Of a stretch of 64,000 nucleotides of DNA, positions 14,650-23,662 are shown piece by piece. Position 1 is the stretch's first letter. Each line of letters opens with the position of its first letter. The DNA lies in contig CAVVOG010000001.1 in NCBI GenBank assembly GCA_963749895.1, positions 372,001 to 436,000 of the forward strand, read 5' to 3'. The DNA is from AC-51 sp963749895. Lineage in GTDB: Bacteria > Actinomycetota > UBA4738 > HRBIN12. The notes beneath the pieces are model-generated. The model was given only the letters and a program-made list of their open reading frames with translations. It was not told the origin of the DNA and did no database searches. A program made the position numbers and the translations under genes.

Positions 14650-15939
14650 ATGGATCCACGGACCGGCGCACCCGACGCGGAAGCGATGCGGTGGTTGATG
14701 CGGGGCCGTCTGACACGACGGGGGTTCATGCGCGCCGCGGGGGTCGGCGCCGTCGGCATCAGCCTCGGCTCGGTCCTCACCGCGTGCGGCGAGGAAGGCA
14801 CGACCCCGAGCCGGGAGCCTTCCGAGATCTTCACCGGCGAGCCGACGGGTGAGGTCGTGTTCGCCAACTGGCCGGTGTACATCGACAAGGCGAAGGATCC
14901 CGACACCGGCGAGCGCTACATCCCGTCGCTGCGGATGTTCACGGAAGAGATCGGGGTCGACGTCACCTACAAGGAGAACATCCAGGAGAACGCATCCTTC
15001 TTCGCGAAGATCCAGCCGAACCTCCAGGCCGGACGACCGACGGGCTACGACCTCATCGTCCTGACGAACGGATGGGAGTTCGCCGCGATGGTTGCGAACG
15101 GTTGGGTGGTCCCGCTCGACACGTCGAAGCGCCCGAACTTCGACCGGTACGCGGAGACCTTCGCGGCCGACCCACCCTTCGACCCGGGGGCGACGAACTC
15201 GATGGTCTACCAGTCGGGGCTGACGGGGATCGGCGTGAACACCGACCTGGTCGACACCGAGATCACGACCCTCGACGATCTCGCCGACACGTCGAAGCTC
15301 GGCCCCGACAGCGTCGGGATGATCAAGGCGGACATGCCGGACTTCGTGATGATCAACCTCGGCATCGATCCCCTCACTTCGGGCCCGGCGGAGTGGCAGG
15401 AAGCCGCGGACTGGCTCACGATGCAGCGCGACACGGGTGTCGTCCGCCAGTACTACGAGCAGGGCTACCTGGACGACTTCACGGCGGGCAACATCGCCGT
15501 GTCGATGGCGTGGTCCGGGGACGTCCTCTACAACCAGCTGTGGGCCGGCTACCCGAACCTCCAGTGGGTCTTCCCCCAGGACGGCGCGTTCCTGTGGACC
15601 GACAACATGATGATCCCCACCGGCGCGGCGAACCCGGTCGGGGCGCTCACGCTGATGGACTTCTTCTACCGGCCGGACGTCGCGACGATGGTCCAGGAAT
15701 GGGTCCTGTACATGTCGCCGTGTAGCGGGACCCAGGAGCAGATCCTCGCCGACGCGGACGCCGCGGAGGAGGAAGGCTCGAAGGGATACGCCGAGAAGCT
15801 CCGCGCGACCGCCGAGAACCCCTACCTGTTCCCGTCCGAAGAGCTCCTGGCGAACTCCAGCTTCGGCCGTCAGCTCGAGAACGACGAGGAGAAGGCGGAG
15901 TGGGACTCGATCTTCGAGCCGATCACCGAAGGCGGGTGA
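14650..15939 (+). CDS. Polyamine/putrescine-type ABC transporter substrate-binding lipoprotein
   Basis: 429 residues from ATG 14650, which has GGGAGG 7 bases upstream. The N-terminus is a Tat signal (LTRRGFMRAAG) ending in a lipobox (GSVLTAC), so the protein is exported folded and lipid-anchored. The mature part is PotD/PotF-like: VFANWPVYIDKAKD, TYKENIQENASFFAKI and AWSGDVLYNQLWAGYPNLQW. It captures a polyamine or related cation and delivers it to the two permeases encoded directly downstream. The gene is first in a three-gene operon with no ATPase gene. Confidence 0.87.
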   Translation: MDPRTGAPDAEAMRWLMRGRLTRRGFMRAAGVGAVGISLGSVLTACGEEGTTPSREPSEIFTGEPTGEVVFANWPVYIDKAKDPDTGERYIPSLRMFTEEIGVDVTYKENIQENASFFAKIQPNLQAGRPTGYDLIVLTNGWEFAAMVANGWVVPLDTSKRPNFDRYAETFAADPPFDPGATNSMVYQSGLTGIGVNTDLVDTEITTLDDLADTSKLGPDSVGMIKADMPDFVMINLGIDPLTSGPAEWQEAADWLTMQRDTGVVRQYYEQGYLDDFTAGNIAVSMAWSGDVLYNQLWAGYPNLQWVFPQDGAFLWTDNMMIPTGAANPVGALTLMDFFYRPDVATMVQEWVLYMSPCSGTQEQILADADAAEEEGSKGYAEKLRATAENPYLFPSEELLANSSFGRQLENDEEKAEWDSIFEPITEGG

Positions 15940-15942
15940 TCG

Positions 15943-16854
15943 ATGGCGACCGCCGTCCAGCCTCGACACCGCAGCCGACCCCACGGGATCGAACGGCGCC
16001 GACGTCGGGTCGCCTACGGGCTGCTCGCCCCCGGCGGTGGGTGGCTGCTGGTCTTCTTCCTGGTCCCGGTGGCGATCATGGCCTACACGTCGCTCAAGAG
16101 CGGCGGGGTGATGGCGGGTGGCTTCACGTTCACGTGGGAGTGGGGTAACTACCCCACCGCCCTCGAGGGCCGACAGGAGTTCCTGCTGCGGTCCCTGCTG
16201 TTCGCCTCACTGACGACGGCCGGGACGGTCCTGTTGGCGTACCCGGCCGTGTACTGGATCGCGTTCCACGGTGGACGGTTCAAGTCGAGCCTGCTGTTCG
16301 CGATCTTGCTGCCGTACTTCGTGTCCTTCATGATCCGCACGGTCCAGTGGAAGTTCATCCTGGGCGACAACGGGCCGGTCCTGTCGTTCATCAAGGACCT
16401 GGGGCTGGTCTCGGAGGACTTCCACGTGCTGGCGACAGCCGGCGCCGTGGTCTTCGGTCTGATCTACAACTACCTGCCGTTCGCGGCGCTCCCGCTGTTC
16501 GTGGCTCTCGATCGGATCGACCCGTCCCTGGTCGAGGGGGCCCAGGACCTCTACGCGACCCCCGCGGCCGCGTTCCGCAAGGTGGTGTTCCCCCTGTCGA
16601 TCCCGGGCATCTTCGCGGCGACCCTGCTGACCTTCGTTCCCGCCACGGGCGACTACGTCGAGGCGGAGATCCTCGGCAGCCCCTCGACGAAGATGATCGG
16701 GAACATCATCCAGACGGAGTTCCTCGGGCGGGCCCGATACAACATCGCGGCGGCGCTCGCGATGGTCCTGATGTTCACGATGGTGGTCCTCACCAGCATC
16801 TACGCGAAGTTCCTCGGGACCGAGGACGAGACGCTGACGGCGGCGAGGATATGA
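15943..16854 (+). CDS. ABC transporter permease, PotB type
   Basis: 303 residues with about six membrane segments after a basic N-terminus (RHRSRPHGIERRRRRVAYG). The coupling loop is LVEGAQDLYATPAAAFRKVVFPLSIPGI, the EAA motif of importer permeases that touches the ATPase. It begins 3 bases after the binding-protein stop and overlaps the next permease by 4 bases. Confidence 0.9.
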   Translation: MATAVQPRHRSRPHGIERRRRRVAYGLLAPGGGWLLVFFLVPVAIMAYTSLKSGGVMAGGFTFTWEWGNYPTALEGRQEFLLRSLLFASLTTAGTVLLAYPAVYWIAFHGGRFKSSLLFAILLPYFVSFMIRTVQWKFILGDNGPVLSFIKDLGLVSEDFHVLATAGAVVFGLIYNYLPFAALPLFVALDRIDPSLVEGAQDLYATPAAAFRKVVFPLSIPGIFAATLLTFVPATGDYVEAEILGSPSTKMIGNIIQTEFLGRARYNIAAALAMVLMFTMVVLTSIYAKFLGTEDETLTAARI

Positions 16855-17711
16855 GCACCGCCGTCGCACCCGCCCGGCTCGAAGCCGCCGCGCGTGAGGC
16901 GCTCGCTCCGCGCCCCAGGCGACGCCACCCCGCCCGTTGGATCCTCCCGATCTACACGGGGCTGCTGCTGCTGTTCCTGGTGATCCCGATCTTGGGGATG
17001 ATCCTGTACGGCTTCAACGCGATCCCGACGGGCGAGCGACAGACGGCACGGTTCTGGGGGTTCACGCTCGAGTGGTACCGGACGTTCATGGACGATCCCG
17101 CGCTGAAACAGGCGGTCATGAACTCCGTGAAGATCGCGCTGCTGTCGGCGGTCTGCGCGACCGTGCTCGGCACGTTGCTCGGGCTGGCCCTCGGGCGGTA
17201 CGGGTTCCGAGGCAAGGCCGGCGTCGCCTTCATCATCTTCATGGCGATCGCGATCCCCGAGATCGTGCTCGGGTCGTCGCTGAAGTCGCTGTTCATCCAG
17301 GCGCGCGCGGCCGAGGGCTTCCTCACGATCTTGCTCTCCCACATCGCCTTCTGCACGCCGTTCGTCGCCGTCACGGTCCGGGCGAGGGTCGCCGGGATGG
17401 ACCGCTCCCTCGAGGACGCCGCGCAGGACCTGTTCGCGACGCCCCTGGTGGCGTTCTGGAAGGTGACGTTCCCGGTCATCCTGCCGGGCATCACCGCCGG
17501 CGCGATGCTCGCGTTCGTCCTGTCGCTCGACGACTTCGTGATCACGAACTTCGTCTCCGGGCCGGTCGAGACCTTCCCTATCTGGGTCTACGGCGCGACG
17601 CGCATCGGCCTACCGCCGACCGTGAACGTCTGGGGCACGATCCTGTTCGGCGCCGGTGTGCTCCTGGCGGTGACGTCGGCGCTTTCGGGCCGCAAGGACG
17701 CGAAGACCTAG
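16851..17711 (+). CDS. ABC transporter permease, PotC type
   Basis: 286 residues from ATG 16851, sharing ATGA with the stop of the preceding permease. Six membrane segments are visible and the EAA loop is SLEDAAQDLFATPLVAFWKV, matching PotC. It pairs with the PotB-type permease as the membrane channel of a polyamine-like importer. The cognate ATPase must be encoded elsewhere, since the next gene is an unrelated MFS transporter with its own promoter. Confidence 0.9.
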   Translation: MSTAVAPARLEAAAREALAPRPRRRHPARWILPIYTGLLLLFLVIPILGMILYGFNAIPTGERQTARFWGFTLEWYRTFMDDPALKQAVMNSVKIALLSAVCATVLGTLLGLALGRYGFRGKAGVAFIIFMAIAIPEIVLGSSLKSLFIQARAAEGFLTILLSHIAFCTPFVAVTVRARVAGMDRSLEDAAQDLFATPLVAFWKVTFPVILPGITAGAMLAFVLSLDDFVITNFVSGPVETFPIWVYGATRIGLPPTVNVWGTILFGAGVLLAVTSALSGRKDAKT

Positions 17712-17719
17712 CCCGGGGT

Positions 17720-17725
17720 TAGGCT
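17720..17725 (+). promoter_or_regulatory. -10 box TAGGCT for the MFS gene at 17733
   Basis: TAGGCT is 7 bases before ATG 17733, with no Shine-Dalgarno sequence. Confidence 0.5.
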
Positions 17726-17732
17726 CCGCGCG

Positions 17733-18950
17733 ATGGAAGCGTCCCCCGAGCGGGAGCGCCGCTGGCTGACCGCGCCGGTCGCAGGGATCGGCGTGGCGAG
17801 CATGCTGTCGGACCTCGGCCACGAGGTCCCCACCGCGCTGTTGCCCTCGTTCCTGACCTCCACGCTCGGAGCACCGGCGGCCGCCCTCGGGCTGATCGAA
17901 GGCGTCGCCGACGGCGCGTCCGGCGTCGCGAAGCTGGTCGGCGGAGGTCTCGCGGACGACCCTGTGCGTCGGCGCGTGGTGGCGGTCGGCGGCTACACGG
18001 TCACCGCCGTGCTGTCCGGTGCGGTCGGTCTCGCGACCTCCGCGCTGCAGGTGGGCGTGCTCCGAGCCGGCGCGTGGACCGCTCGCGGGATCCGCGGCCC
18101 CTCGCGCAACGCCCTGCTCGCCGACGCCGTGCCGCCGTCGGTGTACGGACGTGCCTACGGTTTCGAGCGGGCGATGGACAACCTGGGCGCGATCGCCGGT
18201 CCCCTGCTCGCGATCGCGCTCGTCGCCGCGACGAGCGCGAGGACCGCGATCGTGCTCTCGACGATCCCCGGGCTGATGGCGGCCGCCGCGATGTGGTTCG
18301 CGGTACGCAGGATCCGCGAGCGACCTCGTTCCCACGTGCCGTTCCGCGTGCGGGTGCGCCCGGTCCTGCAGGGGGCACTCGGCCGGATCCTCCTCGGCGC
18401 CGGCGCGTTCGAGCTGGGGAACCTCGCCGCCACCCTCCTGATCCTGCGAGCGACCGAACTGCTCGAGCCGACCCGCGGGTCCGACGGCGCCACCTCGACG
18501 GCGCTGTGGCTGTACGTCGCGTACAACGTCGCGGCCACGCTCTCGTCGGTGCCCGCCGGACGTCTGGCCGACAGGACGGGGCCGGTCCGCGCGCTCGCGC
18601 TCGGCGTCGGCCTGTTCCTGGCCGCCTACGCGACCCTCGCGCTGACCGGGCCGCACCTCGCGGTGCTCGGCGTGGGGTTCATCCTGGCGGGCGTCGCGAT
18701 CGGGACGGTCGAGACCGCCGAGCACACGGCGGTCGCCGGGCATGCCCCCGACGCGCTGCGGGGCTCGGCGTTCGGGCTGCTCGCGGCGGGTCAGAGCGTC
18801 GGGAACCTGGTCGCCAGCGGCGGCGCCGGGATCCTGTGGACCTTGGCGGGCCCCTCGGTGGCGTTCGGGGTCGCGGCGGCGTGGATGGCGCTGGCGCTCG
18901 TGCTCTTGGCGGGGCCCGCTGTGCGCGATCTCCCCGTTCAGCGCGTTTGA
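17733..18950 (+). CDS. MFS transporter
   Basis: 405 residues with about twelve membrane segments. The start MEASPERERRWLTAPVAGIG leads into TM1, and GRLADRTGPVRALAL is the motif A-like loop of the second half. RGIRGPSRNALLADAVPPSV is a conserved stretch of a broad prokaryotic MFS group. Substrate unknown. The 3' end lies just before the operator/promoter of the MerR-TOBE gene, so a link to molybdate is possible from position only. Confidence 0.8.
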   Translation: MEASPERERRWLTAPVAGIGVASMLSDLGHEVPTALLPSFLTSTLGAPAAALGLIEGVADGASGVAKLVGGGLADDPVRRRVVAVGGYTVTAVLSGAVGLATSALQVGVLRAGAWTARGIRGPSRNALLADAVPPSVYGRAYGFERAMDNLGAIAGPLLAIALVAATSARTAIVLSTIPGLMAAAAMWFAVRRIRERPRSHVPFRVRVRPVLQGALGRILLGAGAFELGNLAATLLILRATELLEPTRGSDGATSTALWLYVAYNVAATLSSVPAGRLADRTGPVRALALGVGLFLAAYATLALTGPHLAVLGVGFILAGVAIGTVETAEHTAVAGHAPDALRGSAFGLLAAGQSVGNLVASGGAGILWTLAGPSVAFGVAAAWMALALVLLAGPAVRDLPVQRV

Positions 18951-18955
18951 ACACT

Positions 18956-18994
18956 AGAGAAACCTAGCGTTCTCTGTCTCGTTCTCGGTATCCT
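18956..18994 (+). promoter_or_regulatory. Promoter and inverted repeat upstream of the MerR-TOBE gene
   Basis: TATCCT (18989-18994) is 6 bases before ATG 19001. AGAGAA (18956-18961) and TTCTCT (18970-18975) form an inverted repeat over the -35 region, a candidate site for the regulator to control itself and the molybdate transporter. Confidence 0.5.
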
Positions 18995-19000
18995 CGTTCG

Positions 19001-19402
19001 ATGACGACGGACGAGTCCTATCGGATCGGCGAAGCGGCGAAGACCCTCGGGGTCCGCGTGGAGACGCTCCGGCGATGGGAGCAGGAGGGCCGGCTCGCCA
19101 CGACCCGCACGCCCGGCGGCCAACGACGGGTCGCCGCTGCCGAGGTGGCGCGGCTGCTCGCCGAGCGACGCGCCGAGCGACCCACGCCGGTCCACACGAG
19201 CCGTCGCAACGCCTTCCCCGGAGTGGTGACGAAGGTGACCCGCGACAAGGTCTCGGCGTTGGTCGAGATCCAGGCCGGACCGCACCGGGTCGTCTCGTTG
19301 ATCACCCGTGAGGCTGCCGACGAGCTCGGGCTGCACGCGGGGATGGCGGCGACCGCCACGGTGAAGGCCACGAGCGTCATGATCGAGGTCCCCGAGCGGT
19401 GA
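19001..19402 (+). CDS. MerR-type HTH regulator with C-terminal TOBE (molybdate-binding) domain
   Basis: 133 residues. The N-terminal half is a MerR-like helix-turn-helix (YRIGEAAKTLGVRVETLRRWEQEGRL, then TPGGQRRV). The C-terminal half is a mop/TOBE domain (RNAFPGVVTKVTRDKVSALVEI ... HAGMAATATVKATSVMIEV), which binds molybdate or tungstate in ModE and ModC. It probably senses oxyanion and controls the MOT1-type transporter, whose GTG overlaps its stop by 4 bases. Leaderless start with TATCCT. Confidence 0.87.
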   Translation: MTTDESYRIGEAAKTLGVRVETLRRWEQEGRLATTRTPGGQRRVAAAEVARLLAERRAERPTPVHTSRRNAFPGVVTKVTRDKVSALVEIQAGPHRVVSLITREAADELGLHAGMAATATVKATSVMIEVPER

Positions 19403-20592
19403 GCGTCGCCGCCGAGGCGGTCGGCCGGCCGTGGTACCGGATCGGGCTCGGCGAGGCTGCAGGCAGCATCGCGGACCTCGGGGTGCTCGTCCCCCTGGCG
19501 ACCGCACTGATCGTCGTCAACGGACTGGACGCCGGCGCGGTGTTCGTATGTGCGGGGGCGCTCCTCATCGTGAGCGGCGTGTGGTTCAAGATCCCGTTCC
19601 CGGTCCAACCGCTCAAGGCCCTGACCGCGATCGCCGTGGCGCAGAGCCTGGCGCCGGCCACGATCAACGCCGGCGGGATCGAACTCGGGCTGGTGCTGCT
19701 GGTGCTGACGGTCGGCGGACTCGGAGCCCGGCTCGCTCGGCTGTTCGCGCGACCGGTGATCAGGGCGCTCCAGCTGGGGGTGGGCGTCCTGCTCGTCGTC
19801 GGGGCCTGGCGGATGGCGATCGACCCTCCGGACGTCTTCACGGCGGTCCCCTCTCGCTCGTGGCTCCTCGTCCTAGCGACCGGGGCCTTCGTCGGGGTGT
19901 GGTTCGCGGCGCGCGGCGGGCGTCCGTGGATCGCGCTCGTGGTGCTGCTCGCGGGGATCGTGGCCACGGTCGTCGCCGCGAGCCCGGACCTGACCGGGCC
20001 GACGCTCCACCTCCCGAGCGTCGGCATGCCGAGCGCCGACGCGTTCGCCGACGCGTTCTGGCTGCTCGTCGTGCCGCAGATCCCCCTGACCTTCGGCAAC
20101 GCGATCGTGGCGGTGAACGACCTGTCGCACGAGTACTTCGGCCCCACGGCGCGCCGCGTGTCGATCACGCGGGTCCTGGTATCCGGCGGCACGGCCAACG
20201 TGGCATCCGGTCTGCTCGGCGGGATGCCGATGTGCCACGGCTCGGGAGGTCTCACGGCACACGTCAAGCTTGGGGCCCGTACGGCAGGCATGAACCTGCT
20301 GCTCGGCGGCGCACTCCTGACCCTGGGCCTGCTCTTCGCCGACCAGGCCCCCACGATCATGGGTCTCCTGCCGGTATGGGTGCTGGCCGGCTTCCTCGCC
20401 TACGCGGGGCTCCGTCACGCGCTGCTGGTCACCGACCTGCGAGGCGCGGAGCTCGCGATCGCGCTCGTCGCGGGTGGGCTCGGCGCGTGGCAGTCGAACC
20501 TGGCGGTCACCGCCGGCCTCGCGATCGTCGCCGTGTGGGTGGTCGCGCGTCTGCGTCGTGCACGCACACCGGCCGGTACCCTGAGCGGGTGA
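19399..20592 (+). CDS. MOT1-type molybdate transporter (sulfate permease superfamily)
   Basis: 397 residues with about eleven membrane segments. Two family signatures are visible: IPFPVQPLKALTAIA and GGMPMCHGSGGLTAH, both typical of MOT1/YvdF-like molybdate permeases. It imports molybdate across the inner membrane. The GTG start at 19399 overlaps the stop of the MerR-TOBE regulator (GTGA), so the sensor and the transporter are translationally coupled. The lepB GTG in turn overlaps its stop. Confidence 0.87.
   Translation: MSVAAEAVGRPWYRIGLGEAAGSIADLGVLVPLATALIVVNGLDAGAVFVCAGALLIVSGVWFKIPFPVQPLKALTAIAVAQSLAPATINAGGIELGLVLLVLTVGGLGARLARLFARPVIRALQLGVGVLLVVGAWRMAIDPPDVFTAVPSRSWLLVLATGAFVGVWFAARGGRPWIALVVLLAGIVATVVAASPDLTGPTLHLPSVGMPSADAFADAFWLLVVPQIPLTFGNAIVAVNDLSHEYFGPTARRVSITRVLVSGGTANVASGLLGGMPMCHGSGGLTAHVKLGARTAGMNLLLGGALLTLGLLFADQAPTIMGLLPVWVLAGFLAYAGLRHALLVTDLRGAELAIALVAGGLGAWQSNLAVTAGLAIVAVWVVARLRRARTPAGTLSG
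20577..20582 (+). promoter_or_regulatory. Internal -10 box TACCCT for lepB
   Basis: TACCCT is 6 bases before GTG 20589 inside the end of the molybdate transporter gene, so lepB can probably be transcribed independently. Confidence 0.45.
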
Positions 20593-21281
20593 AGACCGAC
20601 ACCGAGCGCCCGCCGCTCGCTTCCCCGGAACCCGATCGCGAACCCGAGGAGCACCGCCGCAACCCCGTCCTGCGCTTCCTCGGAGAGCTCCCCGGCTTGA
20701 TCCTGATGGCGCTGGTCCTGGCGGTGCTGATCAAGACCTTCCTGGTCCAGGCGTTCTTCATCCCGAGCCCCTCGATGGTCCCCACCCTGCAGAAGGGCGA
20801 CAGGGTGCTCGTCACGAAGATCCCCTACTACCTGGGCGAACCGAAGCGTGGCGACGTGATCGTGTTCGAGGAGCCCGACCCGCGCAAGCGGGCGGACGAC
20901 GAACGGGGGCTCGTCGGCGGCGCGGTCCACTGGCTGACGCAGACGCTCGGGGTGGCCAAGCCGGACAACGAGGACTACATCAAGCGCGTGATCGGTCTGC
21001 CCGGCGACGAGATCGAGGGCAAGCGGGGGAAGGTCTTCGTGAACGGGGTCGTGATCGAGGAGCCCTACCTGGAAGAGCGAACGAGCGACTTCGACGCCGT
21101 CGAGGTGCCCGAGGACATGCTCTTCGTGATGGGCGACAACCGCGCGAACTCCCTCGACTCCAGGTACGGGCTGGGCGTGAACCCGACGAAACAACCCGGG
21201 GTCGGGTTCGTCCCGGTCGACACGGTCATCGGCAAGGCGTTCTTCATCGCCTGGCCGCCCTCTCGGATGTCCGGGTTCTAG
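20589..21281 (+). CDS. lepB: Signal peptidase I
   Basis: 230 residues from GTG 20589. The N-terminal membrane helix is LPGLILMALVLAVLIKTFLV, followed by FFIPSPSMVPTLQKGD with the catalytic Ser, and DYIKRVIGLPGDEIE with the catalytic Lys; FVMGDNRANSLDSRYG is box E. It cleaves Sec signal peptides at the outer face of the membrane. An insertion of about 30 residues (EPDPRKRADDERGLVGG...) sits between the catalytic boxes. Its end overlaps the convergent P-type ATPase gene by 38 bases. Confidence 0.93.
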   Translation: MKTDTERPPLASPEPDREPEEHRRNPVLRFLGELPGLILMALVLAVLIKTFLVQAFFIPSPSMVPTLQKGDRVLVTKIPYYLGEPKRGDVIVFEEPDPRKRADDERGLVGGAVHWLTQTLGVAKPDNEDYIKRVIGLPGDEIEGKRGKVFVNGVVIEEPYLEERTSDFDAVEVPEDMLFVMGDNRANSLDSRYGLGVNPTKQPGVGFVPVDTVIGKAFFIAWPPSRMSGF

Positions 21282-23640
21282 GGGCCCGCGGCGGCCTCGG
21301 GATCGGGACGAACAGCCTCGCGGACGACCAGACGATCGCGGCGATCCCGATGCCCGCGAGCCACACGATCAGCGGCGGTGGGACGAGCGCGAAGAACTCC
21401 CGGGTCGTCGGGAGCGCCACGACCAGGATGAACACCCCCGCCATGGTCCACACGAGCGCCAGCCGCCACCCCCGGACCGGATAGGCGACCAGCGACAGCA
21501 CACCGAACCCGATCCAGGTCAGCGTGAAGACCGCCGCGGTCTGCGCCTGAGCGAGCGACACCCCCGGCTCGTCGAGCGCCAGGGCGTAGGCGAACAGCGT
21601 CGCGACCGCGGCGAGGATCCCCGCCGGGACCGCGAAGCGGAGCACCCGCCGTACGAACCCCGCGCGGAACCGCTCCTCGCTCGGCGCGAGCGCGAGGAAG
21701 AACGACGGGATGCCGATCGTGAGCGATCCGATCAGCGTCAGGTGTCGCGGCAGGAACGGGAAGACGAACCCGAGCACGCCGACCGCGATCGCGATCAGCA
21801 TCGCGTACGTGGTCTTCGTCAGGTACAGGCCCGAGGTCCGCTCGATGTTGCCCAGCACCCGTCGTCCCTCGGCGACCACCGGCGGCAGCGCGTCGAAGTT
21901 CGAGTCGAGCAGCACCAGCTGGGCGACCGCCCGGGTCGCGTCGCTGCCACCGCCCATCGCGACCCCGATGTCGGCATCCTTGAGGGCGAGAGCATCGTTC
22001 ACCCCGTCGCCGGTCATCGCCACGGTATGGCCGGCGGCCTGGAGCGCCCGGACCATCGCGCGCTTCTGCTGGGGTGTGACCCGTCCGAACACGGAGTGGG
22101 TCTCGAGCGCCGCGGTGAGGGCCGCCTCGTCCTCCTCGAGGAAGTCGCGGGCGTCGGCCGGACGGTCGGCACCCGGCAGGCCCAGCTGCTCGGCGATCGC
22201 CCCCACGGTCGCCGGGTGGTCGCCGGAGATCACCTTGACCGTCACGTCCTGCGCCGCGAAGTAGCGCAGCGTATCGGCGGCGTCGGCACGGATCCGGTCG
22301 CCCAAGACCACCAGCGCCGCCGGCTCGAGCCCCGCCGGGAGTTCCTCGCCGCGCAGCGACGACCCCCGGGCGAGCAGCACGACCCGCCGGCCTGCCGACA
22401 CCTCGGCATGGAGATGCTCACGCAACCCTTCGTCAGGCCCGTCGCCCAGCAGGACATCCGGGGCTCCCAGGGCCCAGGTGCCGTTGCCACCGAACGACGC
22501 CGCGCTCCACTTGCGGGCGCTCGAGAACGGCACCGCGTCGTCCACGATCCAGCCCGCGGGGACGTCGGGGAACGCCTCGGCGATCGCCCGGGACGTGGCG
22601 TTCGGTGCGCGGTCAGCAGCCGCCAACGCCGCCAGGACCGGCGTCGGGTCGGCCTGCGTGAGTCGCTCCACCCGATCGACCGCCAGCCGTCCCTCGGTGA
22701 GGGTGCCGGTCTTGTCGATGCACAGCACGTCGACGCGTGCGAGCCCCTCGACCGCCGGCAGCTCCTGGACGAGGACCCGACGCCGGGCCAGCCGCACGAC
22801 CGCGACCGCGAACGCGAGCGACGTCAGCAGCACGAGGCCCTCTGGGACCATCGCGACGGTGCCGGCGACCGCCCCCGACATCGCGCCGCGCCACGAGTCG
22901 TGCGCGCGGATCTGGCTCACGAACAGCAGCACGGCCGTCGGCACGATCGCCCAGGTCACGTACCGCAGGATCCGGTCTATCCCCGACCTGAGCTCCGACG
23001 ACGTGAGCGTGAAGCGGCGCGCGTCCTCGGCGATCTTGACGGCATAGGCCTCGGCGCCGACACGGGTCGCCCGGAACCGGCCCGATCCGGCCACGACGAA
23101 CGATCCAGAGAGCACCTCTTCGCCCGGTTCCTTCACGACCGGGTCCGCCTCGCCGGTCAGGAGGGACTCGTCGACCTCGAGCCCCTCGGATGTCAGCACC
23201 TTGCCATCGACGACCACCTGGGCGCCGGCAGGCGCATCGAGTACGTCGTCGAGGACGACCTCCCCGACCGACAGCTCCACTACCTCGCCGTCGCGTACGA
23301 CGCGTGCACGGGGAGCGGTCAGCAACGTGAGGCGGTCGAGCGTCCGCTTCGCGCGGACCTCCTGCACGATCCCGATCAGGGAGTTCGCGATCAACACGAA
23401 TCCGAACAGGGCGTCCTGGATCGGCCCCACGATCAAGATGACCACGAGCATCCCGCCGAGCAGCGCGTTGAAGCGCGTGAAGACGTTCGCACGGACGATG
23501 TCTCGCACCGAGCGGGTCGGCGCCGACGGCACGTCGTTCACGAGACCGCGCGCGACGCGATCGGCGACCTCCGTCGCGCTCAGCCCGCGCGCGGGGTCGA
23601 TGTCCGGGCGCACCGGCTGCTCGATGTCCTCGACGGCCAT
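21244..23640 (-). CDS. CtpE-like P-type cation-transporting ATPase
   Basis: 798 residues. Visible motifs are SLLTGEADPV (actuator domain), VLCIDKTGTLTEG (phosphorylated Asp), VKVISGDHPATVGAI and MTGDGVNDALALKDADIGVAMG. The TM4 motif is MVPEGLVLLTSLAF, the PEGL form found in mycobacterial CtpE, a calcium transporter, rather than the CPC of copper pumps. About ten membrane segments. Most likely calcium or another divalent cation transport; specificity is inferred from the TM4 motif only. It diverges from the DUF1232 gene. Confidence 0.85.
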   Translation of the reverse strand: MAVEDIEQPVRPDIDPARGLSATEVADRVARGLVNDVPSAPTRSVRDIVRANVFTRFNALLGGMLVVILIVGPIQDALFGFVLIANSLIGIVQEVRAKRTLDRLTLLTAPRARVVRDGEVVELSVGEVVLDDVLDAPAGAQVVVDGKVLTSEGLEVDESLLTGEADPVVKEPGEEVLSGSFVVAGSGRFRATRVGAEAYAVKIAEDARRFTLTSSELRSGIDRILRYVTWAIVPTAVLLFVSQIRAHDSWRGAMSGAVAGTVAMVPEGLVLLTSLAFAVAVVRLARRRVLVQELPAVEGLARVDVLCIDKTGTLTEGRLAVDRVERLTQADPTPVLAALAAADRAPNATSRAIAEAFPDVPAGWIVDDAVPFSSARKWSAASFGGNGTWALGAPDVLLGDGPDEGLREHLHAEVSAGRRVVLLARGSSLRGEELPAGLEPAALVVLGDRIRADAADTLRYFAAQDVTVKVISGDHPATVGAIAEQLGLPGADRPADARDFLEEDEAALTAALETHSVFGRVTPQQKRAMVRALQAAGHTVAMTGDGVNDALALKDADIGVAMGGGSDATRAVAQLVLLDSNFDALPPVVAEGRRVLGNIERTSGLYLTKTTYAMLIAIAVGVLGFVFPFLPRHLTLIGSLTIGIPSFFLALAPSEERFRAGFVRRVLRFAVPAGILAAVATLFAYALALDEPGVSLAQAQTAAVFTLTWIGFGVLSLVAYPVRGWRLALVWTMAGVFILVVALPTTREFFALVPPPLIVWLAGIGIAAIVWSSARLFVPIPRPPRAPRTRTSERAARR

Positions 23641-23650
23641 GGCAGCAGCC

Positions 23651-23656
23651 TAGTCT
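23651..23656 (+). promoter_or_regulatory. -10 box TAGTCT for the DUF1232 gene
   Basis: TAGTCT is 6 bases before GTG 23663, another leaderless arrangement. Confidence 0.45.
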
Positions 23657-23662
23657 GAGCCG

